A DNA stretch of 5,636 nucleotides. Source: Vulcanimicrobiota bacterium. GTDB taxonomy: Bacteria; Vulcanimicrobiota; Vulcanimicrobiia; Vulcanimicrobiales; Vulcanimicrobiaceae. Made by a program: the position numbers and the translations under genes. Where the stretch lies: assembly GCA_003155175.1 (NCBI GenBank), contig PMFP01000069.1, forward strand, positions 1-5,636. The letters are read 5' to 3'. The notes beneath the pieces were generated by a model. That model was not told the DNA's origin. It saw nothing but the letters and a program-made list of their open reading frames with translations, and did no database searches. Positions 1 through 5,636 of the stretch are shown piece by piece (position 1 is the first letter of the stretch; each line of letters begins with the position of its first letter).

Positions 1-659
1 AGGGCGATCGAATCCGCGACCCGCGTCAAGGTCTTTCTCCAGCCGATCGTTCGACCGTCCGGAAGCCGCGCCGCGAAAACCAGCAGCGCGAAGGACGGGA
101 ACGCGTCGAGCACGAGGTTGACGGGGACCGTGAACCAGAGAAACGGTGCGTCCGTCAGGTTTGCAAAGACGCGGTCCACTAAGATCACGTCGATGGAAGC
201 GACCGAGAGAAGAAACGCAAACGCCATGACCGCCGGAAGGCGGATGGCAATGAGGAAGCCGACGACGATCGCGATCGTCTGCATGAACGCGATCGCCCAG
301 GGAAAATACGGATCGGCTGGGGCGGTTGCCGTCAGGGTCGTCCTGGCCGGCTTTCCGTCGCGGACGATCGGCACGTCGATGGTCGTTCCCTTCGATGCAC
401 CCGATTCGAGCCGCATACGCTCGGTGAACGGCGTAGCGTCGAGATCCACCGCGGCCCCCGCATCGGCGCCGCGTTGCACGACGTACGTGGAATCCCACCA
501 ATCGTTGGCGTTGCGCACGCCGAACTGGTATGCGGGCGCCGAGAATGCCGGAAGCCAGACCAGCACCAGCAGCGCGAAGGCGAGCACCGCGAGAAAGATG
601 CCCGTCGTGAGGCCGGCCGGAACCGGGCGTCCGAGATGCTCCTCTACGTTGGTATCCAT
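1..659 (-). CDS. Multi-pass membrane protein, sensor-like N-terminal region (partial, 3' end off the left edge)
   Basis: I translated this by hand: 219 codons are open from an ATG at 659 to the window edge with no stop. The protein starts MDTNVEEHLGRPVPAG. It has a hydrophobic helix at about residues 17-39, then an extracytoplasmic segment at about 40-120, then three or more hydrophobic helices at about 123-139, 141-161 and 173-197, followed by LPDGRTIGWRK. The segment around residues 60-112 (VVQRGADAG, then DVPIVRDGKPARTTL) resembles the half-PDZ-like input domain that sits between the first helix and a helix bundle in some bacterial histidine kinases and SpoIIE-type phosphatases. The 'F..RLPDGR' motif after a helix is also common there. 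The output domain would lie beyond the edge, so kinase, phosphatase or cyclase activity is only inferred. The start is well fixed because an in-frame TAA lies four codons upstream. No Shine-Dalgarno is visible before it. Confidence 0.8.
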   Translation of the reverse strand, partial: MDTNVEEHLGRPVPAGLTTGIFLAVLAFALLVLVWLPAFSAPAYQFGVRNANDWWDSTYVVQRGADAGAAVDLDATPFTERMRLESGASKGTTIDVPIVRDGKPARTTLTATAPADPYFPWAIAFMQTIAIVVGFLIAIRLPAVMAFAFLLSVASIDVILVDRVFANLTDAPFLWFTVPVNLVLDAFPSFALLVFAARLPDGRTIGWRKTLTRVADSIA

Positions 660-671
660 GCTTGAGGCTTA

Positions 672-693
672 GCGTTTTGCCGCAGGCAAACGC
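672..693 (-). terminator. Short bulged hairpin between the DUF5996 and sensor-like genes
   Basis: The arms at 672-681 (gcgttttgcc) and 685-693 (ggcaaacgc) pair over nine base pairs with one bulged base and a three-base loop. It lies 43 bases past the DUF5996 stop and 12 bases before the next ATG. There is no U-rich tail in the minus-strand transcript, so it is not a canonical intrinsic terminator. It could equally act on translation of the next gene, whose start lacks a Shine-Dalgarno, or have no role. Confidence 0.3.
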
Positions 694-735
694 CAACCCC
701 TTCGCGCGAGGTCTAGAGCGAAGCGCGCGCCATCG

Positions 736-1605
736 CTACCATCCGCCCAAGCGCGCGCCGGCCTCGAACGTGCTTTGCAAGAATTCGAGCACCGCCGCGC
801 GAGGCGATGACGCGCGCCGCGCTTCCTCGTACGGGAACACGAACTCGCCCAGCGTCTCGTTCCAGTGGGCTCCGTCCGGCCCGACGCGGGCGGATTCGAT
901 GCCCGCCGGTTTGGGATACGCGTAGCAGTAGAATGCCGCGGCCGGATAGCGATCGTCGCCCGGCCAGAAACCCGCGCTCACTTCTTGCGCGTCCATCGCA
1001 ACGCGCGTGATCGAATCGGCATTGGGCGGCGGCGCTGCGGCACGACCGGAGAAACGCGAATACGACAGATCGAAGCTTCCCCAATAGAAGATGACCTGAG
1101 TGTGGCGCTTTGAAAAGGGCGCGCGGTGCTCTTTGAATACCGAATCCGCGACGACGAGCGACTGCCACCAGCTGTGGACGTGCTCGCGTTCGTAGCTCGC
1201 CTCGGTGTCGTCCGTGAATTTCACGGGATTCGGAACTTCCGAGGGAACGGTCGAGATGTCGACGCGAATGCCCAGATTTCGTAACGCGTCCACGAACGCG
1301 GCATAGAACGTGGCGACGCTGTGCGACGCAAGGTCGATCTTCTTCACGCGACCGTCGCTCGATGCGGCGTACAGCACGTGATCGATGAAATCGAAATCGA
1401 CTTGGAACGTTCCCGCAGGCCCCGGGATGGGGCTGGTCGTCAATCCTCGCGAGGTGAGGTAGAGCGGAACGTGATTCCACTGCGGCTCGGGTGGCGCGAG
1501 TTCCATCCTGACCTTACCCACGATCTGCGCGAACATGTGGACCGTGTGTCGCGTTTTTGCCCAGGCCTGGGGTGCCGGTAAGACCGGCCATTGCGCGTGT
1601 TCCAT
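736..1605 (-). CDS. DUF5996 family protein
   Basis: This is a complete 289-residue protein of a family without an assigned function. I recognise the DUF5996 pattern along its whole length: an opening WPVLP (6-10), QIVGKVR (27-33), WNHVPLYL (43-50), GLTT (54-57), a VDFDFIDH core (69-76), VATFY (97-101), FYWGSFDLSYSRFSGR (173-188), EVSAGFWPGD (208-217), AFYCYAYPKP (224-233) and a C-terminal F(P)YEEARRASSP segment. The length fits the family. There is no signal peptide or membrane helix, so it is probably cytoplasmic. The ATG at 1605 is preferred over later Met codons because the conserved WPxLP and QIVGK segments come before or between them. No Shine-Dalgarno precedes it, and a strong hairpin ends 13 bases upstream. 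The many invariant Trp, His, Asp and Arg residues suggest a real binding or catalytic site, but I cannot name a substrate. The family call is from recall of its motifs and was not searched. Confidence 0.88.
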   Translation of the reverse strand: MEHAQWPVLPAPQAWAKTRHTVHMFAQIVGKVRMELAPPEPQWNHVPLYLTSRGLTTSPIPGPAGTFQVDFDFIDHVLYAASSDGRVKKIDLASHSVATFYAAFVDALRNLGIRVDISTVPSEVPNPVKFTDDTEASYEREHVHSWWQSLVVADSVFKEHRAPFSKRHTQVIFYWGSFDLSYSRFSGRAAAPPPNADSITRVAMDAQEVSAGFWPGDDRYPAAAFYCYAYPKPAGIESARVGPDGAHWNETLGEFVFPYEEARRASSPRAAVLEFLQSTFEAGARLGGW

Positions 1606-1617
1606 GCGGCTAGGAAC

Positions 1618-1656
1618 ACGTCGAGGGAGGCCGGCGTTTCCGGTCTCCCTCGACGT
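1618..1656 (-). terminator. Strong 17-position hairpin after the YXWGXW gene (likely terminator or attenuator)
   Basis: The arms at 1618-1634 and 1640-1656 are inverted copies with a single mismatch (1630 with 1644) and a five-base loop at 1635-1639. The stem core is cgtcgagggag...ctccctcgacg. It starts 9 bases after the YXWGXW stop codon (1666-1668), where a terminator is expected. The minus-strand transcript lacks a run of U after the stem (tgttccta only), so it may be a Rho-linked or 3'-end-protecting hairpin, or an attenuator for the DUF5996 gene 13 bases further on. The lone mismatch is A.C in the minus transcript but would be a G.U pair in a plus transcript. Confidence 0.5.
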
Positions 1657-1665
1657 TCGTCGATC

Positions 1666-3054
1666 TCACGCGCGGGGCGGCTTGCCCTGCCCGTTAGGCG
1701 TTGCCGCAGCCTTCGGCGGCGGTGCGTGACTGACCGGCGCCGGGTGATACGCCGGAGCCGGCGCGTGATAGGCCGGAGCCGGCGCGTGATAGACCGGTGC
1801 GGCTGCCTGGTGCACGGGAGCCGGCGCGTGATATTCGGGCACCGGCGTGTGAACGGTCGGCGGGTAGTACGGCCGCGCCCCGTAGCTCGGTATGGGCGTT
1901 ACGGCGTGGGTCGCCGGGACGGGAGTCGCTTCGTGCTTAATTTCCGGCACGGGCGTCGCTTCGTGCTTGATTTCCGGCAGGGGCGTTGCCACGTGCTTGA
2001 TTTCCGGTACGGGCGTCGCTACGTGCTTCATCTCCGGAACCGGCGTAGCCGCGTGCTTGATTCCCGGCACGGGCGTTGCTTCGTGCTTGATCTCCGGCAC
2101 GGGCGTCGCTTCGTGCTTGACTTCCGGGACCGGAGTCGCTCCGTGTTTGATTTCCGGCAGAGGCGTAGCCGCGTGCTTGATCTCCGGTAGCGGCGTTGCT
2201 CCGTGTTTGATTTCCGTTGCGGGATTCTGCTTGATCGGAGGAAGCGGCGTCGGATGTTCGGCCGGCGGCTTAAGCACGACCGGTTTGCTCGCCGGCAGGA
2301 CGTGCGTTTGCGCGACTTTGCGATCGGTCGATTTGAGCGGCACGAACGAGGCCGGCGGCTTCGTGAGCGGGCGCGCCACGGTGAGCGTCGGGGGACGGCC
2401 ATGGTTGACGGTTGCTAGTAAATTGCGGTCCTTCGACGCGATGGTTGCGTGCTGCACTTGGAGCGGCGTCATCGGATAACGCCGGCCCCGCTCGACCTCG
2501 AGCTGCGCGGGCGTCGGCCTCGTCGTGAGACCTCCCTGGCCGCCCCAGTAGCTCGTCCTGGATTGGGTCGTGTTGTTGACGTACACGGTGCGGTTCACGT
2601 AGACGTTTCTGACGACCGTCTCGTTCACGTTCGTGACGTAGGTATTGTATTGGTACTGATTGCCTTGCCATTGGCCTCCGGAGTATCCGGGGCCGTAATA
2701 GCCGTTTCCGTAATTTACGCCGCCGTAATATCCGACTTGGTTCGACCAGTACCCGTTGTTCCAGCCGAAGCCGTAGCCGGTCCATCCCCAGTATCCCGGA
2801 GTCCAGACCAGGCCGTACTGCGGCGGTTGGATCCACGTTCCCGGAACCCAGAAGTACCCGCCCGGGCCCCAGGCCCAATAGCCCGGCGTCCAGATGTAGT
2901 TCGGCGCCGGAACGGGCGGCTGATAGTAATAGGGAATCGCCGGGGGCGGCGTCCCGATCTGAATGTCGAGATAGACTTGGGCGAACGACGGGGTGGGGAG
3001 AGCGAGAAACAAAAGTGCTGCGAGCGACGCTCGTAAGATGATGGCGGCTCTCAT
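1666..3054 (-). CDS. Secreted YXWGXW repeat protein with a ten-copy decapeptide stalk
   Basis: A 462-residue exported protein. Residues 1-25 (MRAAIILRASLAALLFLALP then TPSFA) form a classic signal peptide, with likely cleavage SFA|QVYL. Residues 35-128 are rich in Tyr, Trp, Gly and Pro and carry YXWGXW-type units: PGYWAWGPGGYFWVPGTW (57-74) and a second WTPGYWGW unit from residue 84. Residues 179-222 (RPTPAQLEVERGRRYPMTP, then QVQH and NHGRPP) match a segment that often follows in this family. Residues 281-380 are ten exact-length copies of EIKHxATPxP. Residues 408-444 are a YHAPAPx tail, and the protein ends PNGQGKPPRA. No cysteine is seen in the mature protein. An ATG 48 bases upstream (3102) is open in frame, but I chose 3054 because it begins the signal peptide and has AAAGGAG five bases before it. 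The role is unknown. An envelope or surface structural part is inferred from export, low complexity and the proline-rich stalk. Confidence 0.9.
   Translation of the reverse strand: MRAAIILRASLAALLFLALPTPSFAQVYLDIQIGTPPPAIPYYYQPPVPAPNYIWTPGYWAWGPGGYFWVPGTWIQPPQYGLVWTPGYWGWTGYGFGWNNGYWSNQVGYYGGVNYGNGYYGPGYSGGQWQGNQYQYNTYVTNVNETVVRNVYVNRTVYVNNTTQSRTSYWGGQGGLTTRPTPAQLEVERGRRYPMTPLQVQHATIASKDRNLLATVNHGRPPTLTVARPLTKPPASFVPLKSTDRKVAQTHVLPASKPVVLKPPAEHPTPLPPIKQNPATEIKHGATPLPEIKHAATPLPEIKHGATPVPEVKHEATPVPEIKHEATPVPGIKHAATPVPEMKHVATPVPEIKHVATPLPEIKHEATPVPEIKHEATPVPATHAVTPIPSYGARPYYPPTVHTPVPEYHAPAPVHQAAAPVYHAPAPAYHAPAPAYHPAPVSHAPPPKAAATPNGQGKPPRA
1723..1833 (-). repeat. YHAPAPx heptapeptide-like His/Ala/Pro tail repeat
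   Basis: This part encodes residues 408-444 of the YXWGXW protein: YHAPAPV, an HQAAAPV variant, two YHAPAPA units, then YHPAPV and SHAPPPK-like decay. In DNA it gives a 21-base period around gccggcgcgtgata. It is a second repeat family in the same protein, with a different period from the decapeptide array, and again has one His per unit. Confidence 0.8.
1915..2214 (-). repeat. Ten tandem 30-base units encoding EIKHxATPxP
   Basis: Ten contiguous 30-base units with no indel encode EIKHGATPLP, EIKHAATPLP, EIKHGATPVP, EVKHEATPVP, EIKHEATPVP, GIKHAATPVP, EMKHVATPVP, EIKHVATPLP, EIKHEATPVP and EIKHEATPVP, in protein order. Lys3, His4, Ala6, Thr7, Pro8 and Pro10 are invariant, and His is CAC and the last Pro is CCG in all ten. 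Position 5 is Gly, Ala, Glu or Val and position 9 is Leu or Val. Degenerate flanks are seen on both sides: PTPLPPIKQNPAT before the array and ATHAVTPIP after it. The phase and conservation point to growth by in-frame unit duplication followed by point change. Confidence 0.95.
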
Positions 3055-3059
3055 GCGGA

Positions 3060-3066
3060 CTCCTTT
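3060..3066 (-). promoter_or_regulatory. Ribosome binding site that fixes the YXWGXW gene start
   Basis: The minus strand reads AAAGGAG, then tccgc, then ATG at 3054. This is a near-ideal Shine-Dalgarno with five-base spacing. It lies inside the longer reading frame that opens at 3102, and so argues for the shorter, signal-peptide-bearing product. Confidence 0.85.
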
Positions 3067-3081
3067 GGGTAGCAATCCTTT

Positions 3082-3109
3082 AACGTTGCCCGGGCCGCTC
3101 AAGGTTCAC
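3082..3109 (-). promoter_or_regulatory. Candidate ECF-sigma-like promoter of the YXWGXW gene
   Basis: On the minus strand GTGAAC (3109-3104) is followed after exactly 18 bases by CGTT (3085-3082). This resembles the GGAA(C/T)-N18-CGTT layout of several extracytoplasmic-function sigma promoters. Transcription would start about 20 bases before the ATG, leaving room for the Shine-Dalgarno. No good TTGACA/TATAAT pair is seen in this 89-base gap, and no terminator hairpin follows the BNR gene, so read-through from that gene is an alternative. Confidence 0.25.
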
Positions 3110-3143
3110 ACGCATCGGATTTTAATGAGCGAACGGCTTCCTG

Positions 3144-5636
3144 CTACTGGACTGCGCCCTCCAGCCGATCCATCTTCCCAAGCGTTTCCTCAAAGATCGC
3201 GTCCAGTTTTCCATAAGCGGCGTTCATGTCGGGCGTCGGTGCGGCATCGGCGCTTTCCACGGCCGCCTCGAGATTCCCAAGTGCACCTTTTAGATACAGG
3301 AAGCTCGTAAAATCGTGCGACGGTTTGCCGACCGAATCGTCGGGATCCGCGGACGGCGGAGAACCAATGACGTCGTTCTCGAGCGCCTCGCGGTCGGCGG
3401 GCGCTAGGTGCGCGTTCTTCTGCAGGGCTCTGGCGCGCGCGCTCTCCGTGTCGACTCGATCTTCGAGCGCTTCGATCCGCGTCGCGAGCGCGTACTGTTC
3501 TCTCAGAGCCGCGTCGGTTGCTGCGATGCGCGGATCGCGTACGACGCGCGCCGTCCGTTCGTACGTGCGCCCGCCGGCCGTCAGCCGGATCGCGTAGGTT
3601 CCCGGCGGTGCGAGGGGCCCGTCCGCGTCCGTGACGTGGAAATCCCAAACGAAGCGGTGGGCGCCCGCGCTCGTCGCCAGAACCTGCGGCGCCGCGATCC
3701 AAACCGGCGCGATGTCGACGTTTTTGGGGTCCGTCGCTTTCTCCGGCGCGGCGCTGGAATAGTGCCGCACGGTTTTTCCGCCGGCGTCGATAACGTCGAT
3801 GGCGACCGGCGAAGTCTCGCGTTGCAGCGCGTAATCGATGATGACGCCCGTCGGCGGGTTCTGCGCCTGCGGCTCGTCGAGCGGCAGCGGCGTGCCTTCC
3901 TCGCTGCCGGGGCGCGTGCGGTAGGCCGTCGCGGGAACGAACAGCTGCGTGGCGTCGCTGCCGGGCATCGCCGCGATCTGGCGCAGCGACGAAACGTCGT
4001 CCATGATCCAGAACGCGCGGCCGTGCGTGGCGATCGCGATATCGTCCCCGTGAATCGCGATGTCGCGAACCGACGTCACCGGAAGATTCCGTTGCAGCGA
4101 TTGCCAGTTGTCGCCGTCGTCGAACGAGACGTAGACGCCGCGCTCGGTTCCGGCGTACAGCAATCCGGCGCGCGTCGGATCCTCGCGTACGACGTTCACG
4201 AACGACCCGTCCGGAATGCCGCTCGCGACGAGCGTCCAGGTGGCGCCGCCGTCGTGCGTGCGGTAGACGTACGGGCGCAAGTCGTCGAGACGATGCCGGT
4301 CCACGGCGAGGTAGGCCGTCTTCGCGTCGAAATGGCCCGCCTCGACGATGCCGACTTTACTCCACGGCGTCAGCGACGGCGGCGTGACGTTCTGCCAATG
4401 CGCGGCGTCGTCGCGCGAGACCCAAACGTAGCCATCGTCGGTTCCGGCCCACGTAAGGCGAGCGTCGAGCGGCGAGGGCGCAATCGCGTAGATGACGCCG
4501 CGCCGGTTCAAGCCGGTGTTGTCGGCGATCGTCGAGGCGTCGAGATTCGCGGGTGGTGCGATGCCGTCGCGCGTGAGGTCGGGGCTGACGATCTGCCAGG
4601 TCTTCCCGTGGTCGCGCGAGCGGAACATCCGCTGATGACCGAAATACAGCGTGCGTTTGTCGGCCGGCGAGAAGACGAGCGGCAGCGTCCACGTCGAGCG
4701 CCAAATCGTACCCGGATACGCCAGCGTCGGGTCAACGTTTTGCTCCCAGCCGGTCGCGAGGTTCTCGACCGTCACCGTGCCGCCGAAGACGAAGCCGGGA
4801 TGGAGCGGGTCGGGCGCGAGGTCGCCGCTCTCGCCGCCGACGTCGACCGGACGGAAATCTTGCTGCGAGATCGTCTGATACTTGGTCGCCGACGGCGCCG
4901 CGGCCGCTCCGGAATCTTGCTGCGCTCCGTAGAGCGCGTACGGAAACGCATCGTCGGTTGCGACGTGATAGAATTGCCCGGTCGGCTGGTTGTACCACGA
5001 ACTCCACGTCTTCGCACCGTCCACCGACACGACGACGCCTTGATCGCTGCCCAGAATCATGCGGGCCGGATCGTCGGGGTCGATCCAGAGCGAGTGGTAG
5101 TCGTCGCCGCCCGGCGCTCCGCGAATCGCGTCGAACGTCTTGCCTCCGTCGGTGGACCGGTACGTCGCGGTGTCCATCGCGTAGACGACGTCGGCATTTT
5201 TGGGATCCACGGCGATGCCGCTGAAATACCATCCGCGCGTCCAAATTCGCGGATCCTTGCCGGCGTGCGTCCAGGTCGCGCCGCGGTCGTCGCTACGATA
5301 GAGGCCGCCGTGTTCGGGATCGCTGTCCACCATCGCGTAGACGCGCGTCGGAAGGGCCGGTGAGATCGCCAACCCGACGCGCCCGATTTTTTGGGGGAGT
5401 CCCGACGCGAGCTGCGTCCAGGTCGCGCCACCGTCGGTCGAGCGGTAGATTCCGCTTCCCGGGCCGTTGCTCGGCGGATAGACGTTCCACGGAGGCCGCC
5501 GCGTCTGCCAGAGCGCCGCGTAAATCGTTTTCGGATCGGAGGGATCGAGCGCGAGCGCGCTTGCGCCCGTGTTCTCGTCTTTGTAGAGAACCTTCGTCCA
5601 GGTCGCTCCCCCGTCGGTCGTCTTGAAGACGCCGCG
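3144..5636 (-). CDS. Large BNR/Asp-box beta-propeller protein, sortilin/VPS10-like (partial, 5' end off the right edge)
   Basis: The frame is open from the window edge to a TAG at 3144-3146, giving 830 residues (1 = first visible). The start is off the window. A TTG at 5372 is internal, since RGVFKTTDGGATW and more propeller precede it. Nine Asp-box-type turns are visible: TTDGGATW (6), STDGGATW (66), SDDRGATW (115), STDGGKTF (161), SVDGAKTW (204), SRDHGKTW (340), a degenerate SRDDAAHW (407), THDGGATW (460) and SFDDGDNW (504). GGDDYHSLWIDP (176-187), SSWYNQPTGQFYHV (212-225), and ATHGRAFWIMDD (536-547) are characteristic of the long proteins often named 'glycosyl hydrolase' or 'sialidase' in soil bacteria. 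After the propellers come a beta-rich, FlgD/Ig-like stretch (about 590-703, GTYAIRLTAGGRTYERT) and a helical, charged C-terminus (704-830). Family members usually begin with a signal peptide and reach about 1000 residues, so roughly 150-250 residues are missing. Asp boxes are structural, so I do not infer enzymatic activity. Export is inferred from the family. Confidence 0.92.
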   Translation of the reverse strand, partial: RGVFKTTDGGATWTKVLYKDENTGASALALDPSDPKTIYAALWQTRRPPWNVYPPSNGPGSGIYRSTDGGATWTQLASGLPQKIGRVGLAISPALPTRVYAMVDSDPEHGGLYRSDDRGATWTHAGKDPRIWTRGWYFSGIAVDPKNADVVYAMDTATYRSTDGGKTFDAIRGAPGGDDYHSLWIDPDDPARMILGSDQGVVVSVDGAKTWSSWYNQPTGQFYHVATDDAFPYALYGAQQDSGAAAAPSATKYQTISQQDFRPVDVGGESGDLAPDPLHPGFVFGGTVTVENLATGWEQNVDPTLAYPGTIWRSTWTLPLVFSPADKRTLYFGHQRMFRSRDHGKTWQIVSPDLTRDGIAPPANLDASTIADNTGLNRRGVIYAIAPSPLDARLTWAGTDDGYVWVSRDDAAHWQNVTPPSLTPWSKVGIVEAGHFDAKTAYLAVDRHRLDDLRPYVYRTHDGGATWTLVASGIPDGSFVNVVREDPTRAGLLYAGTERGVYVSFDDGDNWQSLQRNLPVTSVRDIAIHGDDIAIATHGRAFWIMDDVSSLRQIAAMPGSDATQLFVPATAYRTRPGSEEGTPLPLDEPQAQNPPTGVIIDYALQRETSPVAIDVIDAGGKTVRHYSSAAPEKATDPKNVDIAPVWIAAPQVLATSAGAHRFVWDFHVTDADGPLAPPGTYAIRLTAGGRTYERTARVVRDPRIAATDAALREQYALATRIEALEDRVDTESARARALQKNAHLAPADREALENDVIGSPPSADPDDSVGKPSHDFTSFLYLKGALGNLEAAVESADAAPTPDMNAAYGKLDAIFEETLGKMDRLEGAVQ

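Noticed and set aside
118..672. A 184-codon plus-strand frame at the left end
   Set aside because: The minus strand here encodes a protein with clear membrane helices, whereas this frame is basic and low-complexity; it is a shadow.
713..1480. A second minus-strand frame of 255 codons overlapping the DUF5996 gene
   Set aside because: It is arginine-rich and shows no family motif, while the overlapping frame carries DUF5996 motifs throughout.
1574..1588. Small perfect hairpin (gccggt aag accggc) near the DUF5996 start
   Set aside because: It falls on codons for the family-conserved WPVLPA segment, and six pairs in GC-rich DNA are expected by chance.
1915..2214. CRISPR-like array because of regular 30-base spacing
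   Set aside because: The units are directly contiguous with no unique spacers and stay in frame in a coding sequence, so this is a protein repeat.
1892..2479. A plus-strand frame with a regular SGTGVASCLI-like repeat
   Set aside because: It is the mirror of the 30-base coding repeats on the minus strand. The regularity comes from the real repeat, and no start signal supports it.
3055..3102. Sixteen extra N-terminal residues for the YXWGXW protein (start at 3102)
   Set aside because: They would bury the signal peptide behind MSGPGNVKGLLPKGV, and the Shine-Dalgarno lies within them; the start at 3054 fits better.
3408..5363. A 651-codon open frame on the plus strand opposite the BNR gene
   Set aside because: Its product is arginine-rich with no recognisable domain. 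It lies antisense to a clearly conserved propeller gene; such frames are common opposite GC-rich genes with biased codons.

Overview
The window is GC-rich bacterial DNA in which all four genes are read from the minus strand. In order of transcription, from right to left, they are: (1) a large secreted-type BNR/Asp-box beta-propeller protein, cut by the right edge; (2) a secreted YXWGXW-type envelope protein carrying a striking ten-copy decapeptide repeat; (3) a DUF5996 protein; (4) the N-terminal part of a multi-pass membrane protein that looks like the input module of a sensor, cut by the left edge. No RNA gene, insertion sequence, CRISPR array or origin is visible.

The gene families (the 'WD40/YVTN/BNR-like' glycosyl-hydrolase-named proteins, YXWGXW proteins, PDZ-like membrane sensors) and the strong preference for GCG, CGC, TCG and GAC codons suit soil-type lineages such as Acidobacteriota or Eremiobacterota (WPS-2). 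This placement is inference from family distribution and composition, not from a marker gene.

Layout: 3144-5636 BNR protein (5' end missing); 3055-3143 an 89-base gap with a good Shine-Dalgarno and a weak ECF-like promoter candidate; 1666-3054 YXWGXW protein, with the decapeptide array at 1915-2214 and a His/Ala/Pro-rich tail at 1723-1833; 1606-1665 a 60-base gap dominated by a long hairpin; 736-1605 DUF5996; 660-735 a 76-base gap with a second, smaller hairpin; 1-659 membrane sensor-like protein (3' end missing). No gap exceeds 100 bases.

Nothing shows that the four genes form one functional system. The BNR and YXWGXW products both seem exported, but the gaps and hairpins suggest separate or attenuated transcription units. 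The most unusual item is the perfectly phased 30-base repeat in the YXWGXW gene. It puts one invariant histidine every ten residues in a proline-rich stalk and has one variable position restricted to Gly/Ala/Glu/Val.
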